Shown piece after piece: positions 8,275 to 16,363 of a DNA stretch of 64,000 nucleotides. Made by a program: the position numbers and the translations under genes. The stretch comes from Polyangiaceae bacterium (lineage in GTDB: Bacteria; Myxococcota_A; Polyangia; Polyangiales; Polyangiaceae): contig JABTUA010000003.1 in NCBI GenBank assembly GCA_015075635.1, positions 1,860,001-1,924,000 on the forward strand. The letters are read 5' to 3'. Within the stretch, counting starts at the first letter, position 1. Every line of letters starts with the position of its first letter. The notes under the pieces were generated by a model that saw nothing but the letters and a program-made list of their open reading frames with translations, ran no database searches and was not told where the DNA came from.

Positions 8275-8867
8275 GCTTCATCAACCACATGACCAAGGAG
8301 ATCAACTGCAAGGTCGTGTATTACGGCCCGGGTCTCTGCGGGAAGACGGCGAACCTCCAGTACATCTTCGAGAAGACGAATCCTGCCAGCAAGGGCAAGA
8401 TGATCTCGCTCGCCACCGAGACCGAGCGCACGCTCTTCTTCGACTTCATGCCCATCGATCTGGGCACGGTGCGCGGCTTCAAGATTCGGTTCCACCTCTA
8501 CACGGTGCCGGGCCAGGTGTTCTACGACGCCAGCCGGAAGCTCATCCTGAAGGGCGCGGACGGCGTGATCTTCGTGGCCGATTCCCAGGCCGAGCGGCTC
8601 GAGGCGAACCAGGAGAGCCTGGACAACCTGCACCACAACCTGGCCGAGTACGGCCTGCGCACGGACACGGTTCCCTACATCGTGCAGTACAACAAGCGCG
8701 ACCTGCCCAACGCGGTCGAGCTCGAGGAGCTGCGGCGCCTCTTGAACCCGACCAGCGTCCCGGACTTCGAGGCCTGCGCCCGAACGGGCATGGGAGTTTT
8801 CGAGACGCTCAAGGGCGTGTCGCGCGGCATCTTGGGCAAGCTGGCCGGGCAGACCGGCGCCAGCTGA
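8271..8867 (+). CDS. mglA: MglA-type gliding motility/polarity GTPase
   Basis: A 198-residue Ras-like GTPase, essentially the length of Myxococcus MglA. Seen: P-loop GPGLCGKT (19-26) with the MglA-type Gly-Leu-Cys, switch region TLFFDFMPIDLG, VPGQVFYDASRKLILKGADG (the DxxG position is replaced as in MglA), and base-recognition NKRD in IVQYNKRDLPNAVELEEL. In myxobacteria MglA-GTP marks the leading pole and drives gliding and type IV pili, with MglB as its GAP. No mglB (roadblock) gene is adjacent; a TerB-like gene precedes it instead. It ends an overlapping-codon operon and is followed directly by a C-triplet tract. Confidence 0.95.
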   Translation: MSFINHMTKEINCKVVYYGPGLCGKTANLQYIFEKTNPASKGKMISLATETERTLFFDFMPIDLGTVRGFKIRFHLYTVPGQVFYDASRKLILKGADGVIFVADSQAERLEANQESLDNLHHNLAEYGLRTDTVPYIVQYNKRDLPNAVELEELRRLLNPTSVPDFEACARTGMGVFETLKGVSRGILGKLAGQTGAS

Positions 8868-8869
8868 GT

Positions 8870-8888
8870 CCCTCCCTCCCTCCCTCCC
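8870..8888 (-). other. Five-tract G-quadruplex motif just after mglA
   Basis: Five CCC triplets separated by single T residues run from 8870 to 8888, two bases after the mglA stop. The minus strand thus carries GGGA repeats with one-base loops, a strong G-quadruplex motif. It may affect transcript ends or replication here. Confidence 0.6.
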
Positions 8889-8935
8889 GCTCGGCGGGCC
8901 GCTCGTGTTAGGCTCGCTGGCCGGGCGGTGCTGAC

Positions 8936-9556
8936 ATGAAAAGGAACAAGGCAGTTCTCGCGTTGGCGGTCGTGACTTTGAGCGCCTGGCTGTCGCCGGC
9001 CTGCGGCGGCGAGTCCGAGAGCGAAGAGAAGAAGACGGTGACCGGTGGCGCGGGCGGCGCGGGCGGCGCGGGCGGCGGCATCATCGGCGGCGCGGGTGGC
9101 AGCGACGGCGGTGGCACCGGTGGCAGCGGCGGTAGCGCCGAGGGCGGCAAGTGTGTGGCCGCGGACTGCCCCGGCTTCGGCAACTTCGTGCAAGGCTGCT
9201 GCCTGCCGAACGACGAGTGCGGCTACGACGGCAGTGCGCTCGGGATGGGCTGCGTCTCGCAGGACGACATCGGCAAGCTGCTCGAGGGCGGGCTCGACGT
9301 GAACGTCCCGCCGGACGCCTCCGATCCCAACTGCGACGACTACCAGGTCGGCGGCTTCAAGCTCGAGGGTTGCTGTCCGTCCACGGGCTTCTGCGGCGTG
9401 TACGCGCCGATCATCAACCAGTGCTACGACTGGAACGCCTTGCCGAGCCAGGTGCCGAAGCCCGACAACATCGTGCCGAAGCCCTGCGGCCCAGGCGCCG
9501 GCGACGCGGCCACCGACGTCTCCGCTGAAGCGGCGACGGATGCCGGCGCGGGTTGA
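8936..9556 (+). CDS. Gly-rich, Cys-containing lipoprotein
   Basis: A 206-residue lipoprotein. The signal ends LSAWLSPAC with lipobox Cys at 23; a Gly/Ala/Ser linker (about 35-70) is followed by a globular part with a dozen Cys residues in the pattern ADCPGFGNFVQGCCLPNDECG ... CDDYQ ... LEGCCPSTGFCGVY. The two CC pairs in repeated contexts suggest a duplicated disulfide-bonded motif. This is a common myxobacterial surface-protein style with no known biochemical role. It is followed by about 150 bp of extremely GC-rich non-coding DNA. Confidence 0.85.
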   Translation: MKRNKAVLALAVVTLSAWLSPACGGESESEEKKTVTGGAGGAGGAGGGIIGGAGGSDGGGTGGSGGSAEGGKCVAADCPGFGNFVQGCCLPNDECGYDGSALGMGCVSQDDIGKLLEGGLDVNVPPDASDPNCDDYQVGGFKLEGCCPSTGFCGVYAPIINQCYDWNALPSQVPKPDNIVPKPCGPGAGDAATDVSAEAATDAGAG

Positions 9557-9709
9557 GCGGGCCCCCCGCTGACTGCGCCGCTCGGCGGCAGAATTTCCGG
9601 AGTCGGACCGCGGCGCGGCGGGGCGGGGTGCGTGGCGCGGCGAGCGGGGCGGGGCACGCGGCGCGCGGCGCCCGGAGCGGCGAGCGGGGCTGGGCGCGAG
9701 GGGGCCGCG

Positions 9710-12034
9710 TCAGCGCGGGACTTGGCCGCAGGCGACGCCCTTGTACAGGGCGGCGTTGTTCTGCTCCCAGCACTCCTTGCTCTGGGACTTCGGGTCGACC
9801 TTGACGAACACGTCGATGGTCTTGCCGCCGAGCTCGGCCTGGCACGAAACGACCAGACACTCGCCCACGCCGAGCGCGATGGGGATGGGCGCAGTGCAGA
9901 GCTCCTTGCCGGTCTCCGAGCCTTCGAAGAACGCGACCTCGGTGCCGCTGACCATGGGCAGCGTGCCGCGGTTGCAGACCTTGGCCTCGATGGTGGCGAG
10001 GGTGCCGTTGCACTTGACCGCGCCGACATCGCCGCCGGCGGTGAGATCCGGCTCGCCCAGCGCGTCGAGGCCGCCCTGCACGTTCTGGCGGAAGTTGTTC
10101 AGCTTGGCGTCCTTCCAGTTGATGGCCACGGAGCTGGTCTTGGGAGTCTCGCCGTGGTCACCGACGTGGGTGACCGCGTAGGCGTGCTGGTTCCAGACTG
10201 GGCGGGAGGCGGCCCAGCGATCCTGCTCGTCGCGCAGGATGACGATGCCGTGGTTCACCGAGAACTGCGCGGAGGGGAAGAGCGGATCGGTGGCGGGGCA
10301 GCCGAGGCTTCCGGCGTAGTCGTTCACGGCGGAGACGATCTCCGTGCGGTAGTCGCCGTCCACGTCGGCGATGACGGGGTTCTCGTAGGTGGTGCCGCTG
10401 GAGCGGGCGGCGCTGTAGAGGACCTTGCCGGTGGCGCCTTCGTACACGCGCACGAAGCACTCGTCCGCGTAGACCGCCTCCGCGGAGCCGTTGGCGTCGA
10501 AGTCGAAGACGCTGGAGCCGGTGACGTTGGAGCTCTGGTCCTGCGAGGGCTGCTGCCAGAGCACGCCGCTGGTCTTGGCCTGGCCCCCGCAGCCCGCCGC
10601 GCTGCCGCCGGCGAGGCAGTCGAAGTCGAAGACCACGTACTGCGCGCCGCCCGCGCTGGCGAACTCGCGCCGGCCGTCGCCGTCGAAGTCGGCGATGGTG
10701 GGGGGGCCGCCGGTGCCGCCGCCGGGGATGGCGACGGGGCCGAAGATGACGGTGCCCTCGAGGGTTTGGACGCGCACGCTGCCCGCGGCGACCACGACGA
10801 TCTCGGCGCGGTCTTGGTTGCCGAACGCGGCGAGGGGGAAGTTGCCGAGATCGGCCACCGCGACCTGGCCCGCGGTCTTGCCGGTGGCGTTGAAGTAGGT
10901 CTCGGCCTTCCAGGCATTGGCGGTGGCGTCCCACTCGTGGATGGCGTTGCCCTGAACGAGCTCCATCTTCCCGTCTTCGTCCACGTCGGCGATGACGGGC
11001 ACGTAGCCCTGGCTGTAGGCGGGGAAGCCGAGGGCGCTGGTCACGATGCAGCCTTCGTTGTCGTAGACCGTGGCGCCGTAGACGATCTCGGGTTTACCGT
11101 CGTCGTTCAGGTCGTGGATGCTGGGGCCGCTCCACTTCGCGGGGCCCGTCACGTCGGGCGCGGTGGGCGGGCCCTTGCCGCCGGTGCAGGTGCCGGAGCG
11201 CCACAGGCGCTTGAACGTCTTGGTCGCGGTGTCGAACTTGAACGCGAGCATGCCGCCGCCGTGGGCGGGGGCGATGATCTCGGCGCGGGCGTCGCCGTCG
11301 AGGTCGGCGACCGCGACGGACGAGGGCGCCATCACCTCGTCGCCGGGGCTGTTCATGCTGTGCTGCTGCGAGCAGTCCGAGCCGCTGACCACGCGCAGGA
11401 TGCCGGGCTGCCCGTAGCTGCCGGAGGTGGGGAAGGTCGGGAAGACGATGGACGGGGAGAGCGTCTTCGGATCGCTGTCGAGATCGAAGTCGACCACCAC
11501 CGGCGTGGCCATGACGTGGAAGTGGTTGGGGAAGGCATCGCCGGCGGGAGGCGCGGTCCAGCGGCACTGCACCGAGGGCACGATCTTGTCGATGCTGATG
11601 GCGACCTTGCACGTCTCGTCCTTGGTCTTCTCCTTGGGGACGCCGTAGGGGATGCACTGCCCGTTCAGGCAGTAGCTGTCGAACCAGCAGTCGTCGTTGC
11701 CGCTGCACGGGTCCTGTTCGACGGCGCAGTCGGTGCCGAGCGCGCAGAACTGGCCGGTGCCGCAGCACACTGCGCCGCACTGCTTGGCCGCCGGGCAGGC
11801 GTTGCCGTCGGTGAGCAGGCCGCCCGTGCCGCCGGCGGCGCCCCCGCCGCCGCTGCCGCCCTGGCCCGAGTCGCCGAGGGTGGTGCACTTGCCGTTGAGG
11901 CAGGTCTGTCCGGTGGGACAACCTCCGCCGCAGTCGCCGGCGACCGCTCCGCCGTCGCTGTCACCACCGCACGCGAACGCGATGGCGCTCGCCACCGCCG
12001 CCAAGACCAGCCCGGGGAGAACCTTGCGCCGCAT
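9710..12034 (-). CDS. FG-GAP/VCBS beta-propeller lipoprotein
   Basis: A 774-residue surface lipoprotein. The signal (MRRKVLPGLVLAAVASAIAF) ends in a lipobox Cys, then a Cys-rich EGF-like stretch (CPTGQTCLNGKC; CCGTGQFCALGTDC) of about 120 residues. The body is made of repeated FG-GAP units with D-x-D-x-DG Ca loops such as ADLDGDARAEI, DLNDDGKPEI, ADVDEDGKMEL, ADFDGDGRREF and ADVDGDYRTEI. A CARDB-like domain closes the protein (GTLATIEAKVCNRGTLPMV ... VDPKSQSKECWEQNN). Such proteins are cell-surface adhesins or scaffolds. It is convergent with the lipoprotein at 8936. Confidence 0.9.
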   Translation of the reverse strand: MRRKVLPGLVLAAVASAIAFACGGDSDGGAVAGDCGGGCPTGQTCLNGKCTTLGDSGQGGSGGGGAAGGTGGLLTDGNACPAAKQCGAVCCGTGQFCALGTDCAVEQDPCSGNDDCWFDSYCLNGQCIPYGVPKEKTKDETCKVAISIDKIVPSVQCRWTAPPAGDAFPNHFHVMATPVVVDFDLDSDPKTLSPSIVFPTFPTSGSYGQPGILRVVSGSDCSQQHSMNSPGDEVMAPSSVAVADLDGDARAEIIAPAHGGGMLAFKFDTATKTFKRLWRSGTCTGGKGPPTAPDVTGPAKWSGPSIHDLNDDGKPEIVYGATVYDNEGCIVTSALGFPAYSQGYVPVIADVDEDGKMELVQGNAIHEWDATANAWKAETYFNATGKTAGQVAVADLGNFPLAAFGNQDRAEIVVVAAGSVRVQTLEGTVIFGPVAIPGGGTGGPPTIADFDGDGRREFASAGGAQYVVFDFDCLAGGSAAGCGGQAKTSGVLWQQPSQDQSSNVTGSSVFDFDANGSAEAVYADECFVRVYEGATGKVLYSAARSSGTTYENPVIADVDGDYRTEIVSAVNDYAGSLGCPATDPLFPSAQFSVNHGIVILRDEQDRWAASRPVWNQHAYAVTHVGDHGETPKTSSVAINWKDAKLNNFRQNVQGGLDALGEPDLTAGGDVGAVKCNGTLATIEAKVCNRGTLPMVSGTEVAFFEGSETGKELCTAPIPIALGVGECLVVSCQAELGGKTIDVFVKVDPKSQSKECWEQNNAALYKGVACGQVPR

Positions 12035-12065
12035 GCCCCGAGGCTAGCTCGGAAGGCTCATCCCG

Positions 12066-12815
12066 TCAGCCCTGGCACTTGTGCTCTTGCACGTCGCAGG
12101 TCTGCCCCTGGTCGCAGTGCGTGTCGTTCGTGCACTCGACGCAGCGTCCGTTCTGCGGGTTGCAGGCTGGATCCCCGCCGCCGCCGCAATTTTCGTCGGT
12201 CAGGCACTCGACGCACTCCTTTGCTTCGACGTTGCAGTACGGGCGGTCGCCGCCGCACTGCGCGTTGCTGGAGCAGGAGGTCGAGATGCAGTGATGGTCG
12301 CTGCAGGTCGGGGTGGCGCTGGGGCAGTCGGAGTTTTGCATACACTGCCGGCACTCGCCGTCGAGGATGTCGCAGATGGGCGAAGCCGCGCCGCAGTCGT
12401 TGTCGGACTTGCACTCGACGCAGCGATCGATGGCGGCGTTACAGAACGGATCGCCCCCGCTGCAGTCGGCGTCGCCTTGGCAGCGCACGCATACGCCGCG
12501 CTTGTCCGAGCAGATGGGGTTGTCGCCGCTGCACTGCGCGGCCGAGGTGCAGGTCGCCTTGCACTGCCCGGTGACGCCGTCACACACGGTGCCGGCATCG
12601 GTGCAGTCCGTGTTGCTGGAGCACTCGACGCAGCGCCCTTCCAGACAATACGGTTCGTTGTTGCCCTTGCAGTCGGCGCTCACCTTGCACTCGGCCTGGT
12701 TGCCGAGCCCGAGGCCGCCGTCGTCGTCGTCACTGCCACACGCGAAAGCGAACGTGAGCGCCAGGAAGGTGGCGCCGACGCCGCGCAAGCCAGACCAAGT
12801 CTTCAGGGAATGCAT
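12066..12815 (-). CDS. Cys-rich repeat lipoprotein
   Basis: A 249-residue lipoprotein whose signal ends FLALTFAFAC. The mature part is about ten tandem units of roughly 22 residues, pattern C-x-x-[DN]-x-D/N-C-x(6-9)-P-x-C-x(5-7)-C-V-E/R-C, for example CVECSSNTDC and CVECKSDNDC. Each unit probably forms its own disulfides. The start at 12815 begins the signal peptide; longer frames upstream lack one. It is divergent from the related gene at 12932 and similar to 16364, so these are paralogues. The function is unknown; an outer-surface stalk is plausible. Confidence 0.88.
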   Translation of the reverse strand: MHSLKTWSGLRGVGATFLALTFAFACGSDDDDGGLGLGNQAECKVSADCKGNNEPYCLEGRCVECSSNTDCTDAGTVCDGVTGQCKATCTSAAQCSGDNPICSDKRGVCVRCQGDADCSGGDPFCNAAIDRCVECKSDNDCGAASPICDILDGECRQCMQNSDCPSATPTCSDHHCISTSCSSNAQCGGDRPYCNVEAKECVECLTDENCGGGGDPACNPQNGRCVECTNDTHCDQGQTCDVQEHKCQG

Positions 12816-12931
12816 GGGTCTCCTTGGAGCGCCGCATGGGCTCCTTGGGGGGGTAGTAACCGGAGCGGAGGAGCGGCAGGCAGGAGCGAATCGGCGGCAA
12901 GCGCCCGCGTTCGCGCTATGCTTCGGGCCAG

Positions 12932-13480
12932 ATGCGCTGGCTCGTCCTCGCGACCTTCCTCGCGGCCTGCGGCAGCGACCAGGAGCTGGCGCTCCTGCCG
13001 GCGAGCGGGGACGCGGGGGCCACGGGGGGCAGCGGTGGAGCCACGGGAAGTGGCGGCGCGACGGGCGGGTGCACGAGCTCCGCCCAGTGCTCGGGGGACA
13101 AGCTGTTCTGCAACGTGGCGCTCGGCCGCTGCGTGGCCTGCCTGGTTCCGGAGAACTGCAAGGAGGCCGGCAAGGCCTGTGATCCCGGCGGCGAGTGCCG
13201 CGAGGCCTGCACGGGCGAGGCCGAGTGCACGCCGCTCGGCAAACACTGCGATCTGCCCACGGGGACCTGCGTCGAGTGCGGCAACGACGCGCACTGCTCG
13301 AGCGGTGACGAGCCACTCTGTGTGCTCGGCAAGTGCAGGCAGTGCAAGGGCGACCCGGACTGCGCTTCGAGAGCCGACAAGCAGTTCTGCTCGCAGGAGA
13401 GCGAGTGCGTCGAGTGCCTCAGCGACGGGCACTGCGAGTCGGGCCAGACGTGCGATCTGGCCGAGCACCACTGCGAGTGA
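12932..13480 (+). CDS. Cys-rich repeat lipoprotein
   Basis: A 182-residue lipoprotein, MRWLVLATFLAAC signal, with lipobox Cys at 13. A Gly/Ser/Thr linker (about 28-48) precedes six CxxC-type units (CVACLVPENC, CVECGNDAHC, CRQCKGDPDC, CVECLSDGHC) matching the units in the genes at 12066 and 16364. It shares the divergent 116-bp control region with the 12066 gene. The short length suggests units are gained and lost easily in this family. Secreted and disulfide-rich; role unknown. Confidence 0.88.
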   Translation: MRWLVLATFLAACGSDQELALLPASGDAGATGGSGGATGSGGATGGCTSSAQCSGDKLFCNVALGRCVACLVPENCKEAGKACDPGGECREACTGEAECTPLGKHCDLPTGTCVECGNDAHCSSGDEPLCVLGKCRQCKGDPDCASRADKQFCSQESECVECLSDGHCESGQTCDLAEHHCE

Positions 13481-13557
13481 AGCGTCGCACTTGCGGTTGA
13501 CGTGAGGCATCCTGCACGAAGCGAGTGGGCCGCGAGCGTCACTGCGAGTGAAGGGTC

Positions 13558-14679
13558 TCACTTGCCGGAGGGCTCGATCGCCACACCGCGGGCTTCGTCA
13601 CGGGCCGCGCCGCTCTGGTTGTCCAGCAAGTAGCGGCGAGCCTCGCGCGCGGCTTCGGCGTGCTGGCCCAGGCGCTTGAGCGTGCGGAAGCGCTCGACGC
13701 GGGCCTCGGGCGCGAGCGGGCTCTGGGGGTACTGCGCGAGCAGCTGGTTCAGGTGAGCGAGCGCCGTGCGGTCGTCGCCGCTGCGGCGCGCGGCGGCGGC
13801 GGCGGCAAACAGGCGGTTCTGCTCCGCGAGCGCCGAGGCGTCGTTCGCGGCGTGCTTGACCGACGGCTTGGCTGCTGCGTGCTTGTCCGGTGCAGTCGGA
13901 GCGGAGGCAGGTGCAGGCGCAGGTGTGGGCTCGGGGGCGGCGGCCTTCTCCTCCTTCGGCTGCGAGCTCCAACTCTGGCCCGGAGCCAGGAAGACCTCGG
14001 AGCCGCCCTGCTCCACGGAGACCCGGCCTTCGCTCACGCTCACCTCGGTGAAGGTGCCGGCGCCGTCGTGGCGCTTCGTGACGCGCACGACGAAGGCCGT
14101 GCCGTGCACGGTCACCCGCGCGTCGGGCGTCAGTACACGGAAGCTGCCGCGCTCGCCCAGCGGCGGGACGCGCAGCGCGACCTCGCCGATGCCGAGCTCG
14201 AGCTGCTCGCTGCCCGCCGCTACGCTCGACAGGGTGACGCGCGTGCTCGGCGCGACGCTCGCCTCAGCGCCGCTGCCCAGGCGGAGCGTCGCGCGGGCGT
14301 CGGCCACGGTGCTGACGACGTCGCCGGCGCCCAGCGCCCGATCGGCGTTCACCGCCGGAACGTGGGACTCCGCGCCGCGACTGACCAGCACGCCCGGCGT
14401 GCTCGGTCGCAGGCTGGCGCTCGGGGTGGCGCTCCGCGCGCCAACGCCGCGCCAGAGACCACCGACCAGGAGCGCGACGACCGCTGCCATGGCCACGACC
14501 GCCGCGATGCGGCCGCTCCGCTGCTTGCGCTCGCGCTCGAGCTTCGACTCGCGGATGGTGCGCGCGAGCTGGCTCACCACACGCGCCCGCCGCTCTTCGC
14601 CGTCCTGGCTCTCTTCCACCGGGATCGGCGCGCGAGCCCAGCTGCGGAGCAGGTCCGGCGTGGAGGGACGATCGGTCAC
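13558..14679 (-). CDS. FecR-domain membrane protein with TPR-like tail
   Basis: A 373-residue protein. The N-terminal cytosolic stretch (about 1-50) leads to a single membrane helix, IAAVVAMAAVVALLVGGLW (about 57-75). A periplasmic FecR domain follows (about 110-230: ATLRLGSGAEASVAPSTRVTL, ELGIGEVALRVPP, FRVLTPDARVTVHGTAFVVR), then a Pro/Ala linker and a TPR-like C-terminus (TALAHLNQLLAQYPQSPLAPEA). FecR proteins commonly act as anti-sigma or sigma regulators. The GTG at 14679 overlaps the stop of the ECF sigma gene (GTGA), so this is probably its partner; the Pro/Ala linker may span the envelope. Confidence 0.88.
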   Translation of the reverse strand: MTDRPSTPDLLRSWARAPIPVEESQDGEERRARVVSQLARTIRESKLERERKQRSGRIAAVVAMAAVVALLVGGLWRGVGARSATPSASLRPSTPGVLVSRGAESHVPAVNADRALGAGDVVSTVADARATLRLGSGAEASVAPSTRVTLSSVAAGSEQLELGIGEVALRVPPLGERGSFRVLTPDARVTVHGTAFVVRVTKRHDGAGTFTEVSVSEGRVSVEQGGSEVFLAPGQSWSSQPKEEKAAAPEPTPAPAPASAPTAPDKHAAAKPSVKHAANDASALAEQNRLFAAAAAARRSGDDRTALAHLNQLLAQYPQSPLAPEARVERFRTLKRLGQHAEAAREARRYLLDNQSGAARDEARGVAIEPSGK

Positions 14680-15320
14680 GAGCGACCTGCCTTCCCGGTC
14701 CCCATGCGATCCATCAGCTCGTGACGCCCGCGCACGAGGCGCGACTGCGCGGCAGCGATGCTGACACCGGTGAGGGCGGCGATCTCGGCCAGGTCGTGGC
14801 CGAGGACGTCGTGCAAGAGCAGCGCCTCTGCGCGGGCGGGGCTCATCTCGGCGAGCTGGGCCCGGACCCGATCGAGCTCGCGGCGCAGCGTGGCCTCGCG
14901 CTCGGGGTTGTCGATGCCCGCCGTCGACTCCGGCGCGTCCACCTCCGAGCGGTCGAACACACCCCGCTCGCGACGCCGAGAGCGCAGGGCGTTCAAGCCG
15001 ACGTGGGTCGCCACGCTCGAGGCCCAGGTGCGCAAGCTGCAAGCGCCGGCGAAGCGCCGGTTGGCCAGCGTCTTGACGATCTGCTCGAACGCCGACTGCA
15101 CTAGATCTTCGTGATCCGACTCACGGCGCCCGAGCACGCGGTAGAGCGTCTGATCCACCGTGGTCACCAGCCGGTCGTAGAGCTCCCCGGACACCGCTCC
15201 ATCGCCGCAGACCACCGCCTCGATGATCTCTGCGTCGCCCAGGGGCGCCCGCGCGGGGGCGCTCGCCGGCGCGTCGGGCACCGGGCGAAGCCACGGCTTG
15301 TTGCGCCGAGCGGGGCTCAT
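14676..15320 (-). CDS. ECF-family RNA polymerase sigma factor
   Basis: A 214-residue sigma factor. Region 2 (about 45-115) holds YDRLVTTVDQTLYRVLG and HEDLVQSAFEQIVKTL, and region 2.4 lies at CSLRTWASSVATHVGLNALRSRRR. After a short linker, region 4 (about 150-205) carries the helix-turn-helix HDLAEIAALTGVSIAAAQSR. ECF factors redirect RNA polymerase in response to envelope signals. It is coupled by overlapping codons to the FecR gene downstream and follows the barrel-type gene at 15360 by 39 bp on the same strand, suggesting a three-gene operon. Confidence 0.92.
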   Translation of the reverse strand: MSPARRNKPWLRPVPDAPASAPARAPLGDAEIIEAVVCGDGAVSGELYDRLVTTVDQTLYRVLGRRESDHEDLVQSAFEQIVKTLANRRFAGACSLRTWASSVATHVGLNALRSRRRERGVFDRSEVDAPESTAGIDNPEREATLRRELDRVRAQLAEMSPARAEALLLHDVLGHDLAEIAALTGVSIAAAQSRLVRGRHELMDRMGTGKAGRS

Positions 15321-15359
15321 CGTGGATAGGGTAACCGGCGCGGCGGCCGGCAGGCAGGG

Positions 15360-16301
15360 TCAGAACAGCCGCAGCCGGGCGCCGAGCGATAGCGCCCATG
15401 TGAGCGGAGGTGCGCGGCCGACCGCCTGGTTCTCCAGCGTGATCAGCGTTCCTTGGCTGATCGCGCTGATTTCGGCCGCGGCGACGAGCACGCCCCAGTC
15501 GCCCAGGGTCGGGCCGGCGCCGAGCACCAGGCGCATCCCGGGGTACCAACGACCCGCGTCGTCGCGCCGCGCCCCGCCGACCGAGGCCTCGATCCGCTCG
15601 AGCACGGCTTCGCCCCGACCTTCCAGCCTGAGCCACGGGATCGGCCGATAGTGCAGGCCGAGCCCCAGCGACACGCCGAGCCAGCGAGCCTCGACGTCGC
15701 GGTCGTCGGCGGCGCGGGCGACATAGCGCGCGGCGATCGAGCCCAGCACCGGGAAATCGGGGACGTCGTAGATCGCGAGGGCCCCGGCTCCCAATCGCCA
15801 GATCCCGTCGTCGAGGGCCGGACCCGCGATGGCATCGACGCCGAGCCACAGGCGGGTAGCGTCGCGGGTCGGCTCCGGTGCGGGTGGCCTCGTTGGCGGC
15901 GAGGGCGCTGGCGCCGGTGTCGGGTTGGGCGCCGGCTTCGCTGGCGGCGGCGTCGAGGGCTTCTCTTGCTCCGCTTCGCGCTCGGCCTCACCCACCAGCG
16001 CGCCGACCACCAAGCCCACCGCGCGCCAGCGCTCGGGCTCCGGATCCGATGCTTTGAACTCGAGGCGCCGGCTGACCCAGCGGTCTCTTCCCGCCCGGGT
16101 CGTGCCGATCTCGACGCGGGCCTGACGCCGCTCCGGGTCCCATGACACGATCACGACCGCGCGGGCGCCCGCCTCGGTGGTGACTCCGGCGCGGCACTCG
16201 CCGTCGGCCACCGCTTCGGTGCAGGCACGCACGAGAGCGGCTGCGTGGGGTGAGGCCGAGTCGGCCGGGCCGAGCTCGATGACGACGGGAGGGAGCGGCA
16301 T
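15360..16301 (-). CDS. Putative outer-membrane/periplasmic beta-rich protein
   Basis: A 313-residue protein. Residues 1-105 form a small alpha/beta domain (a VVIELGPADS start, then TTRAGRDRWVSRRLEFKA). A Pro/Ala/Thr linker follows (about 118-145), then about 165 residues of alternating strands (LWLGVDAIAGPALDDGIWRLG ... LGVSLGLGLHYRPIPWLRLEG ... LGARLRLF). The terminal Phe and strand pattern suit an outer-membrane barrel, but no clear signal peptide is visible, so the start may be wrong or export unusual. It leads the operon with the ECF sigma and FecR genes and may be the envelope component they monitor. Confidence 0.7.
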   Translation of the reverse strand: MPLPPVVIELGPADSASPHAAALVRACTEAVADGECRAGVTTEAGARAVVIVSWDPERRQARVEIGTTRAGRDRWVSRRLEFKASDPEPERWRAVGLVVGALVGEAEREAEQEKPSTPPPAKPAPNPTPAPAPSPPTRPPAPEPTRDATRLWLGVDAIAGPALDDGIWRLGAGALAIYDVPDFPVLGSIAARYVARAADDRDVEARWLGVSLGLGLHYRPIPWLRLEGRGEAVLERIEASVGGARRDDAGRWYPGMRLVLGAGPTLGDWGVLVAAAEISAISQGTLITLENQAVGRAPPLTWALSLGARLRLF

Positions 16302-16363
16302 GCCTGCGAAAGTCTGGCTCGGTTACCACCCCAGGGCGCCGAACTCTAACCAAAGGGGCACCA

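Noticed and set aside
8271..8867. ADP-ribosylation-factor or Rab-type GTPase instead of MglA
   Set aside because: Length, the GPGLCGKT loop and the long VPGQVFYDASRKLILKG stretch are specific to MglA.
9600..9709. Possible small gene in the GC-extreme stretch after 9556
   Set aside because: Only low-complexity Arg/Ala/Gly frames with no start signal; it is the 3' gap of two convergent lipoprotein genes.
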